In this document: one piece after another, positions 23,752-33,473 of the stretch
How positions within the stretch are numbered: position 1 is the first letter of the stretch
Layout: every line of letters starts with the position of its first letter
Source of the DNA: Austropuccinia psidii
Taxonomy: Eukaryota; Basidiomycota; Pucciniomycetes; Pucciniales; Sphaerophragmiaceae
DNA: 64,000 bases
Reading direction: 5' to 3'
Assembly: GCA_023105745.1 (NCBI GenBank)
Contig: JALGQZ010000018.1
Coordinates: 15,323,773 to 15,387,772 of the forward strand
The notes under the pieces: generated by a model
Databases searched by the model: none
What the model was told of the DNA's origin: nothing
The model's input: the letters and a program-made list of their open reading frames with translations, nothing else
Made by a program: the position numbers and the translations under genes

Positions 23752-24140
23752 TTGCCGGTGATTGATGCAAAATTTGCCCTGGTGAAACACACACAAATCA
23801 TCAATTATGAGCCTGTTGAAGGACCAATTTGCCTCATTTCAAGACAAATTAAGCCAGAAGAAGGAAGATATGGAGCAAGCCAAATAGAATGTATCTGTCT
23901 AGTGTGGGTGTTACAAAAATTACATTATTTCCTAAATGGAACAGTATTTTATGTAATCACACACTGCAATTCTGTAAAATCTTTATTACACATGAAGACA
24001 CCAAATAGAAATATGCTAAGATGGTATATTGCTATCCAATAATATAGATTAAATATTAATATAGTTGATGAATCTGAAAATATGCATAAAATTTTGATGG
24101 GCTTCAGCAAATACACCTGAAAACCCAGCATGGGTACTGT
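23752..24140 (+). pseudogene. Family 2 RNase H relic
   Basis: Translates to a divergent piece of family 2 RNase [15 protein letters not shown], the [16 protein letters not shown] helix ([12 protein letters not shown]) and the [14 protein letters not shown] block are recognisable. An internal deletion removes part of the first motif, and the last catalytic-type Asp context (ITDCT) reads ITHCN. No LTR or other parts adjoin it. An ancient fragment on the plus strand. Confidence 0.8.
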
Positions 24141-24830
24141 GGGATAAAATGAGGCAGTGCCTGAAAGGGGAAATTACAAGAAAACAGTTTTTAATTTCTG
24201 TTGAGGCTTGTAACTCTTGCTGTGCTTGTGTTTCATAATAATCTGAATTGCGCTTCCTAAAAAATGCTGAATTATCTTAGCTTGAGCTCACAATCAATTT
24301 ATTTATTGATGGTGGCTAGTTCAGAAAATTGTATTCAAAAGACTCTATCAGACTTTGCTTGATCTCAAAATTTCAATTTTAACCTTCTAAATATAGCACT
24401 TTTTAATTAACCAAAAGAAAAAACTAGCACAAATCACACCAAACACTACTACAACAGTGATTCAATATAATCTGGAGACACTAGGCTAATAATAATACTA
24501 AAACAAACAATCAAAGACTTTTTTTTATGACTTATGACTTTTTATGTAATTAAATTCTGATATTACCAGAGTAAGTAATAGCCACTCTTTGGTAATTCAA
24601 TTTCATGATAATTTTTTTTAATAAGATAACACTAATTTATTCCTATAATAGGTATATTTCTTTATAATTAATCAAATGTCCTTGTAGTAACAAAGGTATA
24701 TCTTGATGAAATGAAATAATATTGATAATCTCTTAATAAAACAACTAAGTAACTCTTCTTTCCTTTCCTCAAAGATTTGACTGCTAATGATAAGCTGAAA
24801 TTATTTTTATAACACCATTTTATCTATTTT

Positions 24831-25010
24831 AAGCTTATAAGACTATCATATAATGCCTTTTATCCTTATATAATAAAATTATATTATAAGGTTTCCTTTC
24901 CTTTAATAAGACTTTTTTTTATAAGAACGCTTCTTTATTTGAAGACTTTTTTTAAGCTTATAAGACTATTATATAAGGCCTTTTTATCCTTTATATGATA
25001 GAATTATATA
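24831..25010. repeat. Direct repeat pair of about 55 bp
   Basis: Segments starting AAGCTTATAAGACTAT at 24831 and 24954 share a similar order of motifs (TATAA...GCCTTT..TATCC..TATAT). Spacing 123 bp. Likely a local duplication. Confidence 0.6.
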
Positions 25011-26318
25011 TTTGTAGAATAGTTAGCCTTATAGTCAGGGATGAATTTAAAGCCACTTTCCAATTTTGGGGGGATAAAAAGCATGAGGGGAAGGGGAAAA
25101 ATTGGGGAGAGAGGCCCTCTATTTATAAGCTTTGTGCTCTCCATGGGAGGTGTTCAAAAAGAGGGACTTAGAATTTTTCAGTTTCTTTTGGCTGGGAAAA
25201 TTCTTTTCTGGTGGTCCCACCTAAATGATGTCATTTATGTAAATCACTTCATCATTTGTTTCATTGATGATGTCATTTGTTGGGTTGCTTACCAATTTGA
25301 GGTATTTTTGCTGGTGCTTATTTGAGCTTGATTCCTAATCCTTTGACTTGCTGACTAATCCTCCATGGTACCTTTATCCCTTAACTCCCTGAGTATTACT
25401 AATCAAGTAATCTGATTACTAGTACTTTCTTAACTCCTCCTTGCTTATGTAATGTGTATATGTAACCTCCTTCTGCTGTCTTGACTTGAGCATTTTGATT
25501 TTGAGGCCAATTTGTGGGTTGAAACCTAATTTTATTTTAGGGTTGGGTTTCAGGTATTTTCCAAACTTTCAAAGGATTTTCCAAAATCTTAACATCTTTG
25601 AATTATTTTTTTATGTCTTCAATGTGGCTTGAACCAATGGCATGGCCATTTTTCTTGACACAAGGCATCACCTTGCCAACTAAGACAAATATCCTTTTGT
25701 TTTTCTTCCAACAGAGGCTACCCAGAGGCTACCCATAGGGGTACTTCTGATTTTCACTCCCCTCAAAAAAACCCTTTATTAAGCTGATATGGTATGGCAT
25801 ACCACATCTGCCTCTCCATTTAATGCTGTCCCCAGCATTCATTATCCAACTGAAGCTTAATAAATTTTCCCTTTTTTTCCCAAATTATATCTTGATCTTG
25901 TTTGATTATGGCAAATATTCCATATCTTATGTTTACTGCTAATTGTGTTGAGATTATCTTTTGATGGTTCTTTATATTTATTTTGAATCTTCCTGCCTTT
26001 CTACCTGATTTCAATGTCTTATCTTAATCCTTCTTCTGTTATAGAATATAAGAAATGAGATATATTCTAATAAAAATATTGAATAAGTGAATATTTGGCA
26101 CTACTACCCCAAAACTTGACATCATAAGGAGTGATGTAAAGAAACAAGATACCACCCCTTATTTTTATGTATTATAGTTCATTTTTTTTCATAAATACTT
26201 CTTGAGGGAAATTTCCCCCTCCATTTGATAAATTCCTTCCAGATACCCAAATATTCCTTCTTATTAACTATTTCCACCATCATTTTCCATATAATTAAAT
26301 AAAAAAACGTTTGGTACA

Positions 26319-26449
26319 GTTTAAGATCTTGTCTAGGACCTTTGATTTAGTCCTGAAACCATAATTAAAATAGAATATTTTGATGAAATATCAAGAAATA
26401 AGAGATTAGGAAAGTTTAAGGTCTTCTCTAGGACCTCTGTTTTAGTCCT
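26319..26449. repeat. Pair of 36-bp repeats
   Basis: Positions 26319-26354 and 26414-26449 are similar: GTTTAAG..CTT.TCTAGGACCT...TTTAGTCCT. Each contains AGGAC...GTCCT, so each can fold back. A weaker partial copy is at 29594-29615. Confidence 0.6.
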
Positions 26450-27495
26450 CTTGATTTTGGTGACTATTAAAATCCACTAAAACTACATTTATCAAATTGT
26501 AAATATTCCAATACATGAACCAACTTCCCAAACCTGATCAGATAAAAAAACATAAATAAATTGTGTATATTCACATTACATATATATATATATGTGCAAT
26601 GAAACTATTAATAAAATAAACCCATTTCCATTGAGTATTGATTATATGGCTGAGGGTCCAACCCCTCTCCATTTTCTTTTTTTTTCTTTTTCTTATTCTT
26701 AATCTTTTTATAGCACTACCAAAAAAGAATAAATCCTTCCATTCTTCCACAAAAAAATGTAATAATAGTAAAAGCACAAGCCAAATCTGACTTTAATACT
26801 TATTATGATTTTTACATAATAACTATAAATTTATAGGATTGAGGGGAGTATTCCCCTCTCCATTTTCTTAAATAAATAATAAACAAGTGGAGAATAATTA
26901 AATACTAATTCAATATTCATTGTAATATAAATTAATATGAAATTATCCTTTTAAAGTTTTGCAAAGGACTTGTATTTTTTATTTATTTACTTATTATTTT
27001 TTTATAGCTTTTATTATTGAATTTTATATACAGCTGCTAAATTTCATGTAGCTTTTGCATTTTTATATTTCTTTTTATAATATTACTTAAAATAAAATAA
27101 ATTCATATTTAAATATATATTTATTTTATATATATATATATTAATTTTCATTTTTTATTCATTATTTTTCATGAAATATTAAAAAGTTAAATTAAATACA
27201 ATAAAATGCAAATCCAATTCTATATATATTCATTTTAATCTTTATATGTTTTATATATTTTTCTAATTTGAATTTTCATTATATTTTTTTATTTTAATTT
27301 TATTTAATTTTATTCTTAATTTTTTTAATGATATGTAATTTTTTTATTTTATATAACTTTATTATAATAATTTTTTTATTTCAGTTGTATTTATAAAATT
27401 AATAAAATAGTGACGATTGTAAAGTAACATAATAATAAAATTAATATTTAATCACATATGCAATATTGCACATGTAAAAAATAAAACAACCCTGT

Positions 27496-27536
27496 AGCAG
27501 GTCACACAGCTGCTATGCAGCAGGTCGCACAGCTGC
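27496..27536. repeat. Duplicated 18-mer AGCAGGTCRCACAGCTGC
   Basis: Two copies, 27496-27513 and 27519-27536, differ at one base. They are GC-rich inside a very AT-rich stretch. Purpose unknown. Confidence 0.7.
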
Positions 27537-28221
27537 GTAATTTTTGTCATTGTATTACTTGTCAATTGTGTTTGGATTCATGCCTGTCCAAAACCCACTC
27601 CCTTATTATTATTTTTTATTTATTTATTTATATTTTTTTCTTCTAATTTGTTTTCTTTTACCTTACTGTCCCTCTTCCAACTATACACCTTCTATTTGTG
27701 GTGTTGTATTCTTTTATTCTTGATAGCTCTCATGGGTTTGTTTTATTTTTTTCTATCTTTATATTTTCTCTTTTTCATGTATTGGAAAGGTAAACTGGCT
27801 TATTTAATTTCCTTTCTTTATCAACCAACTGTATGTAAGTGTTTGTTATTATTTTTTTATCTATTACTGATTGATTTTTTATTCATTTAAATTTTTTTAG
27901 CTGAATTTTGTTTTTTATCAATTCTAAAAAACTTAAAAGATGATTTATGTTGATGGATTCTGTTGTATGTTTTCTTTTTTATTTACATATAATAATTTTG
28001 ATCTTATTATTATTAAATCCAATGCAAACTTGCCAATCTTGAAACAAATTTGCTGACTTTTATGTTAGTCATTTCTTCTTGTTTAGCTTCTTTCATTATG
28101 ACTCACTTATGGGTTTCTCCACTCTCTCCTCTTTTTTTAAAAAGAAATAATTGTCCTTCTTTGCTCAGGTCTCTTTCTTTATATTATATTATTATTATTT
28201 TATTCAACAAGGACTTTTGGT

Positions 28222-28797
28222 ATGTCTTTTTCACTCAAAGTTCGCCCTAATGTTTCTGGTGAACAGAATGTCATTATTCATTTCAACAATATTCAATATG
28301 GTTTTGATTTACTGCTTCCAAGAAGTCCTTTCTTTAATTTGTATACAGTTTCAAATAATTTTCTTCATTCATCTCTCTATAGCATTTTTCCCAATCTTAC
28401 TCCTCTGAATCCTCTGCCCAATACTGATGATGAACCAAATAGTCCCACTATCATTAGTACGAATTCCAATGATAATTTTTCTTCTGCTGCTACGTCTGTT
28501 CCAAACTTCCCTATTGATCCAAGCCTAGGTTCTGATTGCATATCCGCATTCTCTCCATTCTTCAATATGTTTTCTGATTCAAATGCTCCGTTGCCTGCTT
28601 TGATTCCACCTGAAATCCTGGTTGTGTCTCCTGCTACACTGTCCTGGTTCAAATCCAAGATTCCCATTCCACCTTTTCCTCCTTCAATCACCAAGTTGAA
28701 GATTAATTTCAGTTATTACTTTTTTCTGTTTGACACTGAGATTAATCAGCTTAGTTCTAACATGAACCTTTTCTTTGGTACAACTCCTCCTTCTTAA
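28222..28797 (+). CDS. Unidentified open frame, 191 codons
   Basis: I do not recognise this protein. It has a genuine ATG and lies in a less AT-rich island inside very AT-rich DNA. The N-terminal 60 residues look folded (MSFSLKVRPNVSG, then IHFNNIQYGFDLLLP), the middle is rich in Asn, Pro and Ser, and the end has KLKINFSYYFFLFDTE. No signal peptide or membrane segment is evident. After the TAA the same frame stays open for 22 more codons to 28863, and a GTAAGT donor-like site lies at that point, so the stop may be a recent mutation in a longer spliced gene. It could be a host gene, part of an unknown mobile element, or chance. Confidence 0.35.
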   Translation: MSFSLKVRPNVSGEQNVIIHFNNIQYGFDLLLPRSPFFNLYTVSNNFLHSSLYSIFPNLTPLNPLPNTDDEPNSPTIISTNSNDNFSSAATSVPNFPIDPSLGSDCISAFSPFFNMFSDSNAPLPALIPPEILVVSPATLSWFKSKIPIPPFPPSITKLKINFSYYFFLFDTEINQLSSNMNLFFGTTPPS

Positions 28798-29835
28798 AAT
28801 ACCTTCTGCAATTCTCACAAAATCATCATGGCTTTGGTTTGTTCAATTGTACTATGGTATACTTACCTAGAAGAGTAAGTTTTCTTTTCTCTTTTTTTTA
28901 TTTTTTTTATTTATTAATTTTCTTTTATTTATTAAAAAAGTAGAATTTCAATTCTTATTGCGGCACAACAACCACCATCCAAACCCACATACTGTCCGAC
29001 AAATGAACCATACAAAGAAATCTTCCATGTCGGCGGCTCTTAGGCTTATTATTGAATGCCTTGAACCTTTTTTTTAATTATCACTATTCCTTTTTATTTT
29101 TTTATCACCATAACCCAATCACTACTGAAAAATAGTTAATACCACTTTAAAGAAAATATTAAATATTACTACTCAAAGAAAATGATAAACTTGTATCTTG
29201 ATAGAATAAATGTTTATCATATTCCTCTTAATTGTACTATTATTATTATTATTATATTTTATTTATGAATATTTATATTCTTTTTTTTAGTTTATTTCAC
29301 TTTCCTCTGGAAATTATGCATGCTACTGTTTCCCTGGAACAAAAAAATTGCTTCCACCCTTAAGGAACAGCTTTAGGCTGCTAAAATCAACACAAGCAAA
29401 ATAAACATATTTTTTAAGTATTTTATTTTATTTATTTATTTATTTAATAACTTTGATTATATATGTTTTAGTAGCTTTCAAGCTGAGAAAAATGAAAATA
29501 AAATTAAATGAAGTATATAAAAAATTAGAAAATGAATTGTTTAAGTAAAGTTTTACGTAATAATAAAACATAAGGCTTGATTTTAAGCAGTTTAATGTCT
29601 TACTTAGGACATTAAGCTACTATTGATCACTTTTCATTTCATTTTATTGATTAATTTTCCTACATATCACTTTAGTATATTTCATTTGATTTATTGTTAT
29701 ATATGATGAATTAAAAAATTATCTATTATTTACTTATTTCATAATAAGTAAGCTGAGAAAGAAAGTAAAAAAAGAAGTAAAAATACATAAAATGAAAAAA
29801 TAAATAAAAATAAAATTATAAAAAAAACCTTGTAA
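28798..29835. other. AT-rich spacer, no supported gene
   Basis: Mostly A/T runs with a small less AT-rich patch at 28960-29060. No frame or repeat that I could support apart from simple sequence. Confidence 0.5.
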
Positions 29836-29843
29836 AAAAAATA

Positions 29844-29950
29844 GGGTATTGGTAAAAACACGTAAGCAAATTGGTAAAAACACATAAGAGCTTACGTGTT
29901 TTTACCATCAATTGGTAAAAACACGTAATTTTATGGTAAAAACACGTAAG
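29844..29950. repeat. Left terminal inverted repeat and subterminal GGTAAAAACACGTAAG copies
   Basis: Four direct copies of GGTAAAAACACRTAA and one inverted copy (CTTACGTGTTTTTACC) occur within about 100 bp. The outermost forms the terminal repeat. Confidence 0.7.
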
Positions 29951-29959
29951 GGATGGTTT

Positions 29960-30253
29960 TTAAATGAAATATGGCTATTTATGGCATTTATGATGCCATT
30001 TGTGGCATTAAAAATTCCATTTATGGCATTATCAATGAAATATTTCTGATGCCATTAATGCCATTTATGGAATCAACAATGGCATAAATGGCATTAACAA
30101 TTCCATTTATGGCATTAACAATGCCATTAATGGCATTAACAGTGCCATAAATGGCATTAACAGTGTCATAAATGGCATTAACAGTGCCATTAATGGCATT
30201 ATCAATGAAATATTATTGATGCCATTAATGCCATTTATGGCATCAACAATGCC
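29960..30253. repeat. ATGCC/GGCAT palindromic repeat array, left part
   Basis: Irregular tandem units of about 20-24 bp such as AATGCCATTAATGGCATTAAC. Every unit contains complementary TGCCAT and ATGGCA words, so any two can form hairpins. Interrupted at 30253 by copy 2b. Confidence 0.8.
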
Positions 30254-32091
30254 TGTAAGGTGTGGATATGAAACTTTGATTAGAAATCAAGTACTTTTCC
30301 TGTCCTCAAAATTTGTATAAGGTAAAATTCAGTTAAAAATAGTATGAAATATTATTTTTAAGAGAAAACACGCCAATTTTATTGTTTATAACTTTATTAG
30401 TATAAAACAATAATATAAAAATTTATTGTTTTACCAACAATAAAGATTTATCCAAAAAATACTCTACAAGAGATATTTTAAGGCTACAAAAGAAATTTCT
30501 TCAAGAGCAATTTCAATTGGAATTAATTGAGCAATGAACTGCAAGCAATTAATTAAAGAACAAAGTCTTTAAAGAGAATATTAAAGAGAAAACACGCCCA
30601 AAAGTGACCAGAGTGAATTTGGAAACAAAGTGACAAAGTTAGCAGTGATGAAAGATGCTTTAATTCACTTTTGGGGTGGTTCAGGGGTAAAAATGATTAT
30701 AAGAGTTACAAACAATGATTATAATGATTTTTTCACGTGGTTAAAAGGATTAAAATGATTTAAAAGTGGTGGTTGGAATCTTTGATTGATTGGTTTAACA
30801 GTTTTAAACTAATTAATAAAAGGAAAAGATTCTAACATGAAGAGAAAAGTGGGACAAAGAAGACATTCTTTTATAGCCATCAATTCTCTTACTCCAAAAG
30901 TAAAATTTACTCTTGTCAGTCGTGAAAAACAGTCTGACAACAGAAAAGCCAATTATGGCATCATTGAACCCTGGTTTAGACCAAAAAAGGGCTGGTTTAA
31001 GCCATTTTTAGCCATTTTTAGCCATTTTAGACCCTTAAATCAGCCATTACTATAGCAATACCAGGCCTAGAGCCTTCAAAACACGTCAGAATGTGTGTCA
31101 GAGGCGTAGAAACCAGTTAAAACTGTTTCTACTATGATTGTTTCATCTTAAGGGTAGTTTTACCCTCTTGGCAACAGCTAAAACTACCCCAGTTGGTATC
31201 AAAACCTCATCATCAATTGAGTTCACAGACCCTGTAACTCAATTCCAGGCCAAAAGTGATGAACTTTTGCGTGAATTTTGACATCCCACGCCTGTCAGCA
31301 AGGATTTTGGGGGTCTAGCTCCCCCTTAGAGCTGGAGTTCCTTTTCCCCCCCAAATTTAATCTTTCCAATTTATTTTTCCTTTAATTCCTCATCATGTAT
31401 TATACTTATAATTTACATATGTAATTCAATTCAATTGTACAGTACAATACAGTAATAATTGACACCTCATATGTAAATCAAAGTTCACTTATGTAATACA
31501 CGCGCACATTTTGACATTTCAATTGAATTCAATTGAAAATACTTTAATTCCTCATAACTTCTAAACTAAACACAACACCTCAATTTTAACACAAAAATTG
31601 ATGGTTAACACCACATGTGGTGTGAATTAAATTAAGGTTTTGAGGATTTTCAACTTTTGTATTGAAAATACTAAAAACTTAATTTAAGCTTATTTAGAGT
31701 TGAGTTGCAAAAATTTCACTCAGAGGTGACCCCACCTGATTTTTTATGAGGAATCCAATGGTGAAATAAAATTTATATGTTTATTTATTGGATAAAAAGT
31801 TATAATAAATTTTATTTAACTTTTTTCCAAATTTATTTATTTTTTCACAATTTTGTTAAAATATCATTTTTACTCAAATTTTTCAAGTATAAATGTAATT
31901 TTATATTTACAAAATTTAAAGTAATTTTATTTTTAAATTATAATTAATTTTTTATTTTTAATATAATTTTATATTTATATTTTTTTTATTTTCATTTTAA
32001 TAATATAATTAAATTTATTTTATTTATATTAATATGTTATTTTTTATATTTGTGGTCTTTTGGGTATATGAAATTACCTCTAAGGCTCACA
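30254..32091 (-). repeat. 3' LTR of copy 2b, 1838 bp
   Basis: Ends TGTAAGG...GGCTCACA on the plus strand. Preceded by target duplication ATGCC. Contains on the plus (antisense) strand a 72-codon frame at 30837-31055 that recurs in other family 2 LTRs. Confidence 0.97.
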
Positions 32092-32110
32092 TTCCCTCCC
32101 CCTAAAAAAG
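32092..32110 (-). promoter_or_regulatory. Polypurine tract of copy 2b
   Basis: The minus strand reads TTCTTTTTTAGGGGGAGGGA followed by A and then the LTR start TGTGAGCC. It lies just after the pol stop at 32115. Confidence 0.85.
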
Positions 32111-32114
32111 AATA

Positions 32115-33473
32115 TTACTTTGTAATATTGGTGTTTCTAGTGTGTCTGAATCTCCTCAGGAGTTTGGTGGCTTCTGGTATATCTTTCTCTTCTAACCATT
32201 CATCTTCACAAGTTGGGTCACTGTACCTAACAAGGTATTCCCTTACTTTCTTGGTTCTTAATTTCCTTTCTTTAAGAACTTTGGTTATTTTCTTAGTACC
32301 AGATGTCTCAATAGGAGGTATAACTTGGGGAATCTTATTCCTCAAGGGAAATTTCTCAGCATCACTAGATTTGTATGGCTTTATCAAGCTTACTGGAAAT
32401 GTAGGGTGCTTATTGCTAAGTTCTTCAGATAACTCTACTTCAACAGCATTTTCTCCATGGAGGGCCTTAATCACAAAAGGTCCTGCAAAGGAGTCTTTTA
32501 ACTTTTTACATCCTTTGATGTTATTGAAGTTAGTGGTGGATACAAGAACTAGGTCCCCCACTTTGAAATCTGGAGTTGCATGAGATTTATCCCATTTGTC
32601 TTTAGCATATGCAAAAGAGTCCTCCATGCATCTCACTGCATGCTTTCTAGCTTTGTCTAGCATTCCTTTGAAGCTAGCAGCTGTGGGATGTATTTCAATT
32701 AAGTCTTTTCTCAAGGAATCTTGGGGTAACTTGGGGTTCCATCCTTTTTGTAGAATAGCAGGAGTCTGATTGGTACTAGCATGGATTGATGTTTTATATG
32801 CTAATTCCAGTGCTGGTAACAGAGTACACCAATCATGGGTAAATCCATCACAATCTTTGAATTCAAGGCCATATGCACAAAATCTTCTCACCATGTCCTC
32901 TAAGGTTTGGATCATTCTTTCAGCCAGGCCATCAGTTTGTGGGTGGTAGGCTGTACAGAAAGACAGTTTAGTGCCAAATAATTGGTGAAGATTTGTCCAT
33001 AGTGCTGAAGTGAATTTGGGATCTCTATCACTGATGATATTTGTAAATATCCCAGTCCATGACACTACTCTATTCCATATCAGAAGAGCTGTATCCATGG
33101 CTGTATCATCCTTGTGACATGGTAAAAATATTGGAGTTTTACTGAATCTGTCCACAATTACTAGGCAAGCATTATAGGTCCTGTCACCTCCTGGTGGTAG
33201 GCCAGTTACCCAATCCATATGGATAATTTCCCAAGGTCTGCTTGGTTCTTGGATTTTCATCATATTTCCAAGTCTCTTGCCAGTGGATTTGTTTGCCTTT
33301 TGGCATCTGTCACAGGTTTTGCAATACTCTGCAACATCCTTTTGCCACATTGGCCACCATATGCAGGTCTTCACTTTCTCTCTTGGTCTGTCTTCAGAAA
33401 GATGTCCTGAAAAGGGACTATCATGGCATTCTTTCAGTACAAGATTGATTAGTGACCTGTCCACAACTGTCAT
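32115..33473 (-). CDS. Family 2 integrase part of Pol (out of frame with the upstream part)
   Basis: 452 codons: HHCC zinc finger of integrase ([11 protein letters not shown]), catalytic D87, D149 and E185 (D-35-E spacing), the GPF/SH3-like C-terminal part ([12 protein letters not shown]) and a chromodomain-like end ([21 protein letters not shown]). It continues the 33470-38038 frame after a single-base deletion; the first [11 protein letters not shown], is an ordinary internal Met. Expected to be part of one Gag-Pol in an intact relative, as the unbroken copy 2a sequence at 9500-9700 shows. Confidence 0.93.
   Translation of the reverse strand: MTVVDRSLINLVLKECHDSPFSGHLSEDRPREKVKTCIWWPMWQKDVAEYCKTCDRCQKANKSTGKRLGNMMKIQEPSRPWEIIHMDWVTGLPPGGDRTYNACLVIVDRFSKTPIFLPCHKDDTAMDTALLIWNRVVSWTGIFTNIISDRDPKFTSALWTNLHQLFGTKLSFCTAYHPQTDGLAERMIQTLEDMVRRFCAYGLEFKDCDGFTHDWCTLLPALELAYKTSIHASTNQTPAILQKGWNPKLPQDSLRKDLIEIHPTAASFKGMLDKARKHAVRCMEDSFAYAKDKWDKSHATPDFKVGDLVLVSTTNFNNIKGCKKLKDSFAGPFVIKALHGENAVEVELSEELSNKHPTFPVSLIKPYKSSDAEKFPLRNKIPQVIPPIETSGTKKITKVLKERKLRTKKVREYLVRYSDPTCEDEWLEEKDIPEATKLLRRFRHTRNTNITK

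Larger units (their letters stand above)
24141..28221. other. AT-rich spacer, no supported gene
   Basis: Very AT-rich with many homopolymer runs. A less AT-rich island at 25030-25800 contains a short open frame (25041-25325) and a TATA-like CTATTTATAAG, but nothing recognisable. Short direct repeats are listed separately. Confidence 0.5.

Noticed and set aside
25041..25325. 94-codon open frame
   Set aside because: No recognisable protein features, and no conservation visible.
27120..27420. Possible origin or scaffold attachment region by AT richness
   Set aside because: AT richness is general in this spacer and there is no defined motif.
28377..28694. 105-codon minus-strand frame opposite the 28222 frame
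   Set aside because: Gly-rich mirror of the plus-strand frame. The longer plus frame with an ATG is preferred, though this cannot be settled here.
29836..29843. Firm hAT assignment of the inverted-repeat element
   Set aside because: The 8-bp duplication is low-complexity and the terminal bases are not a clear hAT consensus, and no transposase is present. Kept as a candidate only.
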